Assembly (NCBI RefSeq): GCF_004359375.1
Contig: NZ_CP034726.1
Span: 186,001 to 250,000, forward strand
Reading direction: 5' to 3'
Length of the DNA stretch: 64,000 bases
From: Acetilactobacillus jinshanensis
GTDB lineage: Bacteria; Bacillota; Bacilli; Lactobacillales; Lactobacillaceae
Below, piece by piece: positions 15,427 to 23,727 of the stretch. The position numbers were made by a program, and so were the translations under genes. How positions within the stretch are numbered: position 1 is the first letter of the stretch; every line of letters starts with the position of its first letter. Below the pieces are notes generated by a model. It did no database searches and had not been told where the DNA came from. It saw only the letters and a program-made list of their open reading frames with translations.

Positions 15427-16802
15427 TGAATAAGCCCCCTTAAGTATTTCAGGTGATGAGATGCTAAACGAATGTGATAGTCAAATAGATCAGCAACCGG
15501 TGCAATTTGATGACTGATCACGATTAAAGTCCGGTGTTTATTTTGCACTTCATTTTTTAGTAGCTGTTTAAAGAATTGAATCAAACGATGGTCAAGGCTC
15601 TGAAACGGCTCATCCATTAACATTATCGGTGTGTTACTAATTAAGATCTCGATTAGTTGCAAGGACTTTTGTTGACCACCACTTAACGAGTACACAACTT
15701 GATTAAGGTGATGGTCTAACCCTGTAAACTTAAGCATCTTTTTCAACAAACTTTTGCCATTGGTATGATCTCGCGTTGATAGATCTAATTCTTCTTTAAC
15801 CGTAATTTCCAGGAATTGATTAATGGGTTCCTGAAATACTAAGTTGACGTCATGATAATACTTGCGGGGCTTTAATTTCGGAACGAGTTTCTTTTGGTAG
15901 GTGATTTGGCCGTGATATTTAATCAAGTTTAATAACGCCTTAAATAGCGTTGATTTGCCGGAACCGTTTGGGCCGGTAATCAACGTAGCGCGATGAGCAA
16001 ATACCTTAAAATCATCAGTGGTAATTAATGGCTTTCGATAACCAACACTAAAGTCTTTAATCTGATAAATTGATTGATTATTATCATTCGGTAGTTGCCA
16101 TTGATAATCGATTGTCTTTAACTCGTTCTGAAATTGGCTAAATTTAGCGGGCTGTAACTGACCATTCTTCATTATCAATAGCTGATCGGTGATTTTTTGA
16201 TAACCCTGTAAATCATGGTCCACGATAATGATAATCTTACCAGCGTGCTTCAAATTAACCAGTTGATGCATGATTTTAGCTCGTGAAAAATGATCAACGT
16301 TCGTAAACGGCTCGTCTAACAAAATCACCTTTGAATTTAAAGCGGTAATGATTGCTAGGGCGACCCGCTGCTTTTCGCCACCGGAAAGGGTGTTTAACTT
16401 TCGGTTCTTGAAATCCGTTAAATTATTATTAGCTAGGGTAGCATTAACTTGCTGGGCAATTTGATTTGCCGGAACGGATTGATTTTCCAATGTAAAGATC
16501 AGTTCATGCTTGACCGTTCGCATCGCAAATTGCCGATTGGGATCCTGAAACATCATGGCAACGTAGTGGCTTAACTGCTGAGCAGGGATGTTCTTTAATA
16601 ATTTGGATCCATAAAGTATTTGACCATGGCTGGCTTTTGACAGTAACCTTGCCAGCAGTTGTAAAAGCGTTGATTTTCCTGATCCAGAGGGACCGGTGAT
16701 TAAGCTGATGGTCCCAGCTTTAAAGACCGCGCTAAGATTTCGTAAGGTTGGCGTATGGTGTGGATATTCAAATGTTAACTGATTAACTCGAAGTTGTTCC
16801 AA
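15423..16802 (-). CDS. ECF transporter ATPase, two ABC domains fused (YkoD type)
   Basis: A 459-aa double ABC ATPase energising vitamin uptake. Domain 1 (residues 1 to about 220) has Walker A GPSGSGKST, signature LSGGEKQR and Walker B VILLDEP; domain 2 (about 245-459) has GPNGSGKST, LSGGQQKS and IMLMDEP. Fusion of both ATPases is characteristic of the dedicated YkoD type. It starts at TTG with AAGGAG 11 bases upstream. It lies 15 bases after the S-component gene and overlaps the T-component gene, all under the TPP riboswitch. Confidence 0.92.
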   Translation of the reverse strand: MEQLRVNQLTFEYPHHTPTLRNLSAVFKAGTISLITGPSGSGKSTLLQLLARLLSKASHGQILYGSKLLKNIPAQQLSHYVAMMFQDPNRQFAMRTVKHELIFTLENQSVPANQIAQQVNATLANNNLTDFKNRKLNTLSGGEKQRVALAIITALNSKVILLDEPFTNVDHFSRAKIMHQLVNLKHAGKIIIIVDHDLQGYQKITDQLLIMKNGQLQPAKFSQFQNELKTIDYQWQLPNDNNQSIYQIKDFSVGYRKPLITTDDFKVFAHRATLITGPNGSGKSTLFKALLNLIKYHGQITYQKKLVPKLKPRKYYHDVNLVFQEPINQFLEITVKEELDLSTRDHTNGKSLLKKMLKFTGLDHHLNQVVYSLSGGQQKSLQLIEILISNTPIMLMDEPFQSLDHRLIQFFKQLLKNEVQNKHRTLIVISHQIAPVADLFDYHIRLASHHLKYLRGLIQ

Positions 16803-16817
16803 GATCTAACGAACTCC

Positions 16818-17381
16818 TTATTTGTGTAGTTGCATGACGTGACTCTTAGTCAATTTCCGGCTGATGGCTAACGGTAACCAACCACTGAAGATCATTAACG
16901 AGATGAAGCGGACGATCACGATGCCGATGTTCATCGGGATGGTTAATTTACCATAGCCCAAGTTGAACCAGTCATAGGCATAAGTGACGACCGTACCGGT
17001 AATGGCAGCCATGGTGACACCGAACCAGTCATAATGACGGTAACCGGTTAACGCAAAACCAGCTTCGGAACCGACACCCTGGATCAATCCGGCGATGATG
17101 TCGATGACGCCCCATTGACTGCCTAAAAACATTTCAACGATTGAAGCAATGACTTCACTTAATGTGGCGGCGCCTGGGACTTTGAAGAGACAAGCGGCTA
17201 ACGGTCCGGCCAAAATATAAAGACCAACCAGGATTTCATTCGCAAAGGGCTTCATGCCGATCGGTGTCAATACATATACCAGCCCGTTGTAAATGAAGCT
17301 GGTGCCCCAGAAAATAACCCCACAAAAGATACTAATTAAAGTCAACATAATAATGTTGCGTAAGTTCCAACGATGAGTCAA
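16818..17381 (-). CDS. ECF transporter S component for thiamine precursor (YkoE-like)
   Basis: A 187-aa membrane protein with about six segments. It is the substrate-binding subunit of an ECF importer; the GSEAGFALTGYRHYDW block and overall length fit the YkoE family (hydroxymethylpyrimidine/thiamine). It starts at TTG (17379-17381) with AAGGAAG 7 bases upstream. It is the first gene of the operon, directly behind a TPP riboswitch and terminator, which identifies the substrate class better than the protein does. Confidence 0.88.
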   Translation of the reverse strand: MTHRWNLRNIIMLTLISIFCGVIFWGTSFIYNGLVYVLTPIGMKPFANEILVGLYILAGPLAACLFKVPGAATLSEVIASIVEMFLGSQWGVIDIIAGLIQGVGSEAGFALTGYRHYDWFGVTMAAITGTVVTYAYDWFNLGYGKLTIPMNIGIVIVRFISLMIFSGWLPLAISRKLTKSHVMQLHK

Positions 17382-17399
17382 AATTATCTTCCTTACTAC

Positions 17400-17430
17400 A
17401 AAAAAGGTCTCCAGATATTATCTGGAGACC
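17400..17430 (-). terminator. Riboswitch-controlled terminator (attenuator)
   Basis: On the minus strand an 11-bp stem (GGTCTCCAGAT paired with ATCTGGAGACC) is followed by T6, between the TPP aptamer and the ykoE-like start. The aptamer contains ATCTGG segments that could compete for the same bases, so transcriptional attenuation is likely. Confidence 0.85.
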
Positions 17431-17472
17431 ATAATTTCAAGTTCAATTCGATTGAAACTGTGATGATTGACA

Positions 17473-17543
17473 TCATTCCTACGCTGGCGCTAACCAGATC
17501 AGGTTCAATGGGTCTATCTCAGCCATTACGGCACCCCAGATAA
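17473..17543 (-). promoter_or_regulatory. TPP riboswitch (THI element)
   Basis: Reading the minus strand: CTGGGGTGCC, then GGCTGAGATAGACCC, then TTGAACCTGATCTGGTTA, then GCCAGCGTAGGAA. These are the conserved thiamine-pyrophosphate aptamer blocks in order. It represses the downstream ECF transporter when TPP is plentiful, probably through the terminator at 17400-17430. Confidence 0.95.
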
Positions 17544-17686
17544 CATTATATTGATTTCATAATTAATCGTAGCGGGTAATCATGGTGAATGCAAAAAATT
17601 AGGTAAAGCGCTTGCCGGCGGGATTGATAAGTGCTAACTTAGACTTTGATTTTCAAGGTATCGCATTATAAATGGAGGAAGTCAAC

Positions 17687-18715
17687 ATGAGGGAAAAGAC
17701 TAGGTTTCGACTTAAGTTAGCGATTGGCGTGATAGTTATCTTAGCTGCTACCGGTAGTTACGGTGTGATTCAGCATCACCGGATGATGACCAGTAGTCGA
17801 CCGATTACGACTCGTCAAATTAAAAAACGGGTTAACTATGTAAGTCACACTCCAAGTGGTCGAAAGGTTGGTCAGTTAGCGTTAATTAAGAATCCCCGAG
17901 CACCCAAGATGAAGTACGCCAAGAGTGTCGTTGCGATGGATGCTAAAACGGGTCAGATCCTGTATCAGCGGAATCCTAATCAACCTAGAAAAGTTGCGTC
18001 GGTTGCTAAACTGATGACGCTATATTTAGTTGAACAAAAGGCTAATCATGTCCACGGCTGGGACCAGCCTGTAAAGGCTGCTCAAAATAAACAGTTGCGT
18101 AAAATGAGCTATAACAAGAAAATCGGTGGCTTTAAATTTAAGAAGAGTCATCGTTACACCGTTCGCCAGTTATTCCAGGCGGCAATGATTCAGTCGTCTA
18201 ATAATTCAGCGATTGCGTTAGGCGAATGGGTTGCCGGTAATAATCGAACCTTCGTTAAGATGATGAATGCTCAGGCTAAGGCTTGGCACATTAAGGCTCA
18301 TTTCATCTCAGCTTCGGGATTAGAAAATGACGATTTGAAGCCGTACGGATTAAAAGTTGCTGGTAATTCACAGGCAGGTAACATGGTTTCTGCTAAAGCA
18401 TTAGCGATCATTGCTCAGCACTTGTTAATTCAGCACCCTGGTGTGATTAAAACATCGCGAGTGGTATCCAAAAAAGTTGATGGTCAGACCCTTTATAACG
18501 TCAACGAATTACTACCAGGGAAAGCCTTTGCTAAAAAGAACTTACCGGTTGACGGTCTAAAGACCGGTTTCACTCCAGATGCTGGATTCTGCTTTGTCGG
18601 TACCGAACAACCTAAGCATAAGGATCGGGTTATCACCGTTGTTCTTCATGACGTTAAAGATATGACAGATACCCGTTCCTTGATGTACTTCGTCAATGCC
18701 AATCCCCGAGCATGA
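17687..18715 (+). CDS. D-alanyl-D-alanine carboxypeptidase (PBP5/DacA type)
   Basis: A 342-aa secreted, low-molecular-weight penicillin-binding protein that trims the terminal D-Ala of peptidoglycan stem peptides. The N-terminal signal/anchor spans about residues 9-26. Active-site motifs are SVAK (SxxK), SSN (SxN) and KTG in GLKTGFTPDAG, all intact. The second beta-rich domain of DacA is not obvious, giving a shorter protein than the usual 400 aa. The ATG at 17687 is used because GGAGG lies 7 bases upstream; the 17672 ATG overlaps the SD. Confidence 0.92.
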   Translation: MREKTRFRLKLAIGVIVILAATGSYGVIQHHRMMTSSRPITTRQIKKRVNYVSHTPSGRKVGQLALIKNPRAPKMKYAKSVVAMDAKTGQILYQRNPNQPRKVASVAKLMTLYLVEQKANHVHGWDQPVKAAQNKQLRKMSYNKKIGGFKFKKSHRYTVRQLFQAAMIQSSNNSAIALGEWVAGNNRTFVKMMNAQAKAWHIKAHFISASGLENDDLKPYGLKVAGNSQAGNMVSAKALAIIAQHLLIQHPGVIKTSRVVSKKVDGQTLYNVNELLPGKAFAKKNLPVDGLKTGFTPDAGFCFVGTEQPKHKDRVITVVLHDVKDMTDTRSLMYFVNANPRA

Positions 18716-18806
18716 TTTAGTCGTAATCCCAAAAATGCTATAATTTATGTATAATTAACTTTCGTTTGGCTTGAATACCAAGCTAAACGCTTTTCGGAGG
18801 CTTTTG

Positions 18807-19613
18807 ATGATTAGATTGGTTGCTAGCCGTTTAGAAGGGATGCTGATGGATCAGCACGGAAGTGTTAACGTATCAGGATTGCAGAAACGGTTAAACGAAA
18901 TGAAAAAACACGGGACTCGATTGGTTCTGATTACACCAAAATCATATCCTTATTTACTAGCTAAATTTCAGAATGTTCAAGGTCCGTTAGATTACATCGC
19001 CGAAAACGGTGCTGAAGTTGTGGTTGACGGGGTTAACGTTAAAGAAAACAAGCTTGACTCCACGACTTTAGGTGAGATCTTAAACTGGATGAGCGAAAAA
19101 CCGGCTTTTGGTAAGACGACGTTAACGTTGTCAGGCCGTTTAAGCACCATTACCAACGCAATTCCTGGTAGCGATATCGATAAACATTTAAAGAAATTAT
19201 ACCCAACCACTCACTGGGTTTCAGATCTACTAATGGTCGCTAGTCAGATCTATCAGATCAGAGTTGACGTTCCGTTACCGAACGTTGCAGAATACGCCCG
19301 TCAGTTACGAAATCGTTTTAAGACTTCAATTCGTTTGATCAAGGGTGGTAAGAAGCATTTTTACATCCTAGCTCCAGAAGTTGACTTAGGTAACGCTCTT
19401 GAAACGATTCAGGATCATTTGAAGGTCCGGAATCGACAGACGGCCGCCTTCGGCTACGATGCTGCTGATTTTGACTACTTGAACGCGGCTAAGTATTCGT
19501 ATACATTTCCGAATGCCGACGCTCAGGTCAGCGATATTGCCAAAACGTTATCTGGTCCGGCACGGGATGCAGTCGTGTTAAACGCAATTGATAAATTATT
19601 GAAACGACCTTAA
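18807..19613 (+). CDS. Cof-like HAD-superfamily protein with catalytic residues lost
   Basis: A 268-aa protein with the layout of Cof-type (IIB) HAD phosphatases: N-terminal motif I region, motif II LVLITPKSY, the cap region after AENGAEVV, and a motif IV region FGYDAADFDYL. Motif I reads ASRLEGML where DLDGTL is expected, so the nucleophile Asp is Arg and the second Asp is Glu. Motif IV reads GYDAAD instead of GDSxND. It is therefore probably not a phosphatase. The start has CGGAGG 7 bases upstream. It is followed 20 bases later by a membrane protein gene. Confidence 0.82.
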   Translation: MIRLVASRLEGMLMDQHGSVNVSGLQKRLNEMKKHGTRLVLITPKSYPYLLAKFQNVQGPLDYIAENGAEVVVDGVNVKENKLDSTTLGEILNWMSEKPAFGKTTLTLSGRLSTITNAIPGSDIDKHLKKLYPTTHWVSDLLMVASQIYQIRVDVPLPNVAEYARQLRNRFKTSIRLIKGGKKHFYILAPEVDLGNALETIQDHLKVRNRQTAAFGYDAADFDYLNAAKYSYTFPNADAQVSDIAKTLSGPARDAVVLNAIDKLLKRP

Positions 19614-19633
19614 AGGAAAGGGAATGAAGTAAT

Positions 19634-20362
19634 ATGTCGTCAGCATGGAATTGGCTAGGCATTTTTGTTTGGTTGGCCATAATTGCCTATTTTCTATTCA
19701 TCATTCATAATTCGCATGCAAGAAAGAAACGCTTAATCAAGACGGCCATGAGTAACAAGAAACACAAGTTATCTTGGAACGTTTCGAAGAATAATTTCGA
19801 GATTACCTTGTTCGAAGTCTTGATTTTGGTTGTTCTGTTGATTGGGATGGGTAAAACGACCCGTCGTCATCACGTTTTACCAGCTAATTCACAGATCACG
19901 GTTCAATCAAGTCCAATTACCCAAAGCCAAACTAAGTTAAGTTTAAAGCACCCGAACCAGAAGATTCATAAGTACTACGTTATGATTGGTAAGACGAAGG
20001 CCCGGAACTTTAAGCAAAAGTATCACTTTGCAGCTAATGGTAAGAAAGTTGCCGCTAGCAGCAGTAATTCCATCTTGATCAGTAACCGTAACCAGTTGAA
20101 GCATGACGTTAACTTATCTCATGAAGCTCAGAAGTACTTGAGTAAGAAATCCGTTTGGAAGACTTTAGGTAAGGACAAACCGGAAGTCGTTCAGTTGAGC
20201 ACCGTCTTCAAGAACAACGCTGGTAACGGAATTGGTTTACATGCCGGTCAGAAAAAGTTTTACTATAACTTCATTAAAGTACCTAAGAAGTACAAGCATG
20301 GCATCTACATCAACACCAAGAAGTTACAGAAAAAGCATAAACGGATGGTACCAAAAGGCTAA
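19634..20362 (+). CDS. Membrane-anchored hypothetical protein
   Basis: A 242-aa protein with two N-terminal hydrophobic segments (about residues 5-24 and 57-72) and a strongly basic C-terminal domain of about 150 residues. Size and two-helix-plus-domain form recall the lactobacillar DUF4811 group, but I cannot confirm this. It has AAAGGGAATG as SD and probably forms an operon with the HAD-like gene. It ends at a bidirectional terminator. Function is unknown. Confidence 0.7.
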   Translation: MSSAWNWLGIFVWLAIIAYFLFIIHNSHARKKRLIKTAMSNKKHKLSWNVSKNNFEITLFEVLILVVLLIGMGKTTRRHHVLPANSQITVQSSPITQSQTKLSLKHPNQKIHKYYVMIGKTKARNFKQKYHFAANGKKVAASSSNSILISNRNQLKHDVNLSHEAQKYLSKKSVWKTLGKDKPEVVQLSTVFKNNAGNGIGLHAGQKKFYYNFIKVPKKYKHGIYINTKKLQKKHKRMVPKG

Positions 20363-20383
20363 ATCGTAAAAATATTAAGTAAT

Positions 20384-20425
20384 AAAAAATCGCCAGATCA
20401 ATTGATTTTGATCTGACGATTTTTT
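20384..20425. terminator. Bidirectional terminator
   Basis: Inverted repeat AAAAAATCGcCAGATCA / TGATCTGaCGATTTTTT between convergent genes. Confidence 0.88.
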
Positions 20426-20446
20426 GTATCTTAGATAATTTTTAAA

Positions 20447-22300
20447 TTACATTAATCGATATGATTTGAATTTCATACCCAACATTTGCCGAGCAATTCG
20501 GTTGGCCGCATGCAGTAAAGCATCATGGCCACTTGGATGGGGACTATTAGCCGTGTTGAAGTAAATACCTTCGGTAGTTAATCCCCAGATGTATAAGTTA
20601 TGCTGGACCTTGTTCCTGTAGTTGACGACCTGATCTGTACCACGTTTAACGTTAGCTGCATTGATCTTGTACTTTTGACCGTTAGCTAACTTCATGGTTG
20701 GTCGACTTAAGGTGCCATCTTGAAGTAACGATTCAAGTAACGGATTAGCCGATAGGGTTAACCGTGGCTTCGGTAATTGAGCTTCAATTAAGGTGTTGGC
20801 TTTAAAGTATTCCTTTGGGTAAAATTCAGAAGCCGCAATGAAATGACCTTTAGCACCGATGACGTGCATCCGTGGTCCTAGGATCGTAATGATTCGAGCC
20901 CGCATTAATGCTCGTAATTGGTTCATGAAGACGACCGGCGCACCCATTGACAGGAACTTACTGATTGAATAGAAAATCGGTAAGAACCGAAGCACGTATT
21001 CACTATCGGTAAAACGGTTCTGGGCAATTAACTTTCTAATTGGGGTTCGGTCATCACGGACCACTTCTAGAGCTGAAGCTAACGAACTGGTGTTATTACC
21101 CAAGTTAGCATCATTAATGACACCGTTCATCCATTTGATAACGGCGTTTCGGTAATCCTTTAAGTTGGTAACTTTCAGACCAGCAACTGGGTTCAAGATC
21201 TTGCGCCAGTCAACCAGGTCCTGTTTCTTAAAATGATACTTTTTGACGACTTTATCAGGATCGTTGCTCTTTAAGAAAGCGTGCTTAAATTTATTAGCGT
21301 CGAGGTTATGGTAATTAGCTTTGATTAGATGGGTATAGTAAACCAGTTCCATATCCAAACGTAATAAATGAATGAAGACCTTGTAGCTTAAATGACGGTT
21401 GTTTAAATGAGCCTTAACGTGAGCTTCATCCAAGAAGTGCGTTGGTTCATGGTGGCCGTTGATTTTCTGGTTATTGGCCTTGGAATAGTACGGAACACCA
21501 CGAATGGAACCGGCAATAATGCGCGGTTCATTGCCTGAAGCAATGTAATTAAGTCGGCCGTCATGATTGTGGAATTTACCACCACGGCCAACGGTCAGTA
21601 ATGTCATGTAATCAACAAAGTTTAAACCCATCCCACGAATAATAACTTTCTGGCGGGGCTTAATCTTACTGAGATCTTTGTCTTCGGCATATCCTTCTCG
21701 ATAATACGTGAGGTCATGTTTAAAGGCATAATCTTCTAGCGATTGCTGATCCCGAGTTAGCTTATTAGCCTGCTGACCTAAGTTCATAACAACTTTATCA
21801 GCATCACATTGAACATGGTTGCCGAGTTCTAATTCATAGCCATTATCAATCTTTTTAAGACCCTTAACGGAATGCTGAATGAATTGAATCGTTAAGCCTT
21901 TTGGTAAGTTAGTTGTGATCTCTTTATAGAACCACTGCAGATAAACTCCGAAGATACAGCGGGGCGTGTAATCGTTTGGTCCTAAATCTTTAGCGATGTT
22001 AATGAATGTATCTTTATGCAGATAATCTTCACTTTCGATGTACGGGATCGCCTGACCTTTAGCCCATTGATACAGGTTGGGCCCGGTAAAGCTTTGGGTA
22101 TCGAACATCGTCATCTGCTGAGCGATGGTGTTCATGATCAATAGTTTAGGTTGGGTTGTTTTCCAGACTCGACCACCGATTGGATAGGGATCGAAAATCT
22201 GGATGCGGAGTTTCTTAACGGAGCTCTGGGAGAAATGATAGATCAGGTGGGATGCAATTAGCAGGCCACGGGGTCCGGCTCCAACGACAGCAACTTTCAT
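20447..22300 (-). CDS. FAD/NAD(P)-binding protein (NAD_binding_9-type)
   Basis: A 617-aa flavin-dependent oxidoreductase-like protein. The N-terminal dinucleotide fold is clear (VAVVGAGPRGLLIASHL), followed by IFDPYPIGGRVWKT, the signature of the large FAD-NAD(P)-binding family widespread in lactobacilli. Other conserved blocks are IRGMGLNFVDYM and the C-terminal FNTANSPHPSGHDALLHA. Its substrate is not known. The ATG at 22300 has AAGGTG 6 bases upstream; a GTG three codons upstream lies in the SD. It is a single gene, with no partner reductase adjacent. Confidence 0.85.
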   Translation of the reverse strand: MKVAVVGAGPRGLLIASHLIYHFSQSSVKKLRIQIFDPYPIGGRVWKTTQPKLLIMNTIAQQMTMFDTQSFTGPNLYQWAKGQAIPYIESEDYLHKDTFINIAKDLGPNDYTPRCIFGVYLQWFYKEITTNLPKGLTIQFIQHSVKGLKKIDNGYELELGNHVQCDADKVVMNLGQQANKLTRDQQSLEDYAFKHDLTYYREGYAEDKDLSKIKPRQKVIIRGMGLNFVDYMTLLTVGRGGKFHNHDGRLNYIASGNEPRIIAGSIRGVPYYSKANNQKINGHHEPTHFLDEAHVKAHLNNRHLSYKVFIHLLRLDMELVYYTHLIKANYHNLDANKFKHAFLKSNDPDKVVKKYHFKKQDLVDWRKILNPVAGLKVTNLKDYRNAVIKWMNGVINDANLGNNTSSLASALEVVRDDRTPIRKLIAQNRFTDSEYVLRFLPIFYSISKFLSMGAPVVFMNQLRALMRARIITILGPRMHVIGAKGHFIAASEFYPKEYFKANTLIEAQLPKPRLTLSANPLLESLLQDGTLSRPTMKLANGQKYKINAANVKRGTDQVVNYRNKVQHNLYIWGLTTEGIYFNTANSPHPSGHDALLHAANRIARQMLGMKFKSYRLM

Positions 22301-22422
22301 ATAATTCACCTTGGTTTTAGTAATCTGATGTTTATTTCAATTTTAGTATTAACTTAATTATAGGTGGTATCTCGATATAATTTAAAGGGGCTGTGGTATA
22401 TTAGATTATGGAGGGGTTCAAG

Positions 22423-22755
22423 ATGAGCAAGTTAGTACCTGAAAACATGGCGGAAGTTCGCATTAAATTAAACGATTTAAGACAGGCTGGTCAGCAAATT
22501 GATGCCGATGAATTTATTACGCACGTGGTATTGCACCTCTTTCAGATCTATCTCGATAACGCTGAAGAAGGTCATTATGATACCGCCGAGATGACTAATC
22601 CGGGCTTGATCACGGTCAATAACGTTAATAATGCTAAGGTCGCTCAGGTATCTGCAAAGGACAAGACCTTTGCTGAGAGTTTCAGGAAGAACGCCCTGTT
22701 TTTACGGATTAATCTAGAAGATCAAGCTGATCAAATTGCCATTCAAAATAGCTGA
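22423..22755 (+). CDS. Small acidic hypothetical protein
   Basis: A 110-aa soluble acidic protein without recognised motifs, predicted helical in its N-terminal half (MAEVRIKLNDLRQAG). The ATG at 22423 follows GGAGGGG at good spacing; an upstream ATG at 22408 overlaps the SD. It lies between the oxidoreductase (divergent) and a tRNA gene, 50 bases before the tRNA. Confidence 0.68.
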   Translation: MSKLVPENMAEVRIKLNDLRQAGQQIDADEFITHVVLHLFQIYLDNAEEGHYDTAEMTNPGLITVNNVNNAKVAQVSAKDKTFAESFRKNALFLRINLEDQADQIAIQNS

Positions 22756-22804
22756 CTTGCATTGAAATAAAAAGTTCGTTATTATTAAAGGTGTAGTGAG
22801 TTAT

Positions 22805-22876
22805 GGACTCTTAGTGTAACGGATAGCACAAGAGATTTCGGTCCTCTTGATCTGGGTTCGATTCCCAGGGAGTCCA
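22805..22876 (+). tRNA. tRNA-Arg, anticodon read as UCG
   Basis: The cloverleaf folds by eye. Acceptor GGACTCT pairs with GGAGTCC, D-stem GTGT/GCAC, anticodon stem AGAGA/CCTCT with loop TTTCGGT (U33, then UCG, then G37), T-stem CTGGG/CCCAG with loop TTCGATT, discriminator A. UCG would decode CGA, a codon used often in this window. The pair closing the anticodon loop is A-C, unusual. A Rho-independent terminator follows 15 bases later. No CCA is encoded. Confidence 0.82.
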
Positions 22877-22890
22877 CTCAGAGAACTACA

Positions 22891-22925
22891 AAAAAGCCGT
22901 TAGGATTTATTCCTGACGGCTTTTT
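22891..22925 (+). terminator. Terminator after tRNA-Arg
   Basis: Stem AAAAAGCCGTTAGGA paired with TCCTGACGGCTTTTT, a 5-base loop and a T run. Confidence 0.9.
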
Positions 22926-23013
22926 ATTTGCTTAATTTTGATGTGGATTTAAATTCGAAATTTTCCATTTATTCTTAAGATTATCAACCGTTTCACTGAT
23001 TTGGTCATGAAGT

Positions 23014-23660
23014 TTAATCTTGAATAATAATTGTGACGCTCCAATCATTTTTTAACGTTAGATAAGCAATACTCGGGATTTCGGTAATTTGATTATTGTA
23101 GGCACGTCCCATCTTTATATCTTTAAAAAGGGCTTTTCGTGTGCACTGATTACCATCATAGGTTAAACGTAAGTAATTTGGCCCATACGTGGGCTTGAAT
23201 TGCATTTTAGTTAAATAATATTTACGATGATTACCATATTTTGATTCGGGGAAGACAATTACTTTAGAGCTGGGATTAATAAACATATAATGCAGTCCAT
23301 TACCACCCAATTTTTTATTATCTTCAGGACTTAGACGGATTTGAATATAGTGATATGTATGATTAGGACTGATTGATCTAATATATTGTAGCTGTTTTCG
23401 GGTATTTTGAATAACTTTGTAGCACCAATGAGCAGTCAACATAATAAAAAGCCATCCATTATGATTCCCAATAATCGTAAAAAGATTAGGTTGAAACCTA
23501 AGATCATAATGATGACTGGGGTTACTAACCAATGTCGTCGGGTTAATTTAACGAAAAATTGGCTAATTGACGGACTGGTGATCGGCGGTTCATTCTTAAT
23601 GCTATTCGATAGCCATAAGAAAACGGCCGTTAATATAATTATCGTCGGGATGATGTACAT
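23014..23660 (-). pseudogene. Two-helix membrane protein gene split by a frameshift in an A/T homopolymer
   Basis: The true start is the ATG at 23660 with AAGGAG 9 bases upstream. That frame encodes two hydrophobic segments (YIIPTIIILTAVFLWL and VTPVIIMILGFNLIFL) and stops at 23436. The downstream frame (to 23014) continues without its own SD and begins near FIMLTAHWCYKVIQ. Adding one base to the run of five A at 23446-23450 (T on the coding strand) joins the two into a single protein of about 215 aa with a soluble C-terminal domain. Function is unknown. It could be a real frameshift, slippage-based switching or a sequencing error. Confidence 0.72.
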
Positions 23661-23727
23661 GCTGGAGTACTCCTTGAATAACTAGAATACTCCTTATTTT
23701 ATACCAAAATAATGTGAGACCGTTAAA

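Noticed and set aside
23407-23685. 92-codon plus-strand open frame across the frameshifted gene
   Set aside because: Composition looks like the complement of membrane helices; no SD at the start. The minus strand reading with a good SD is preferred.
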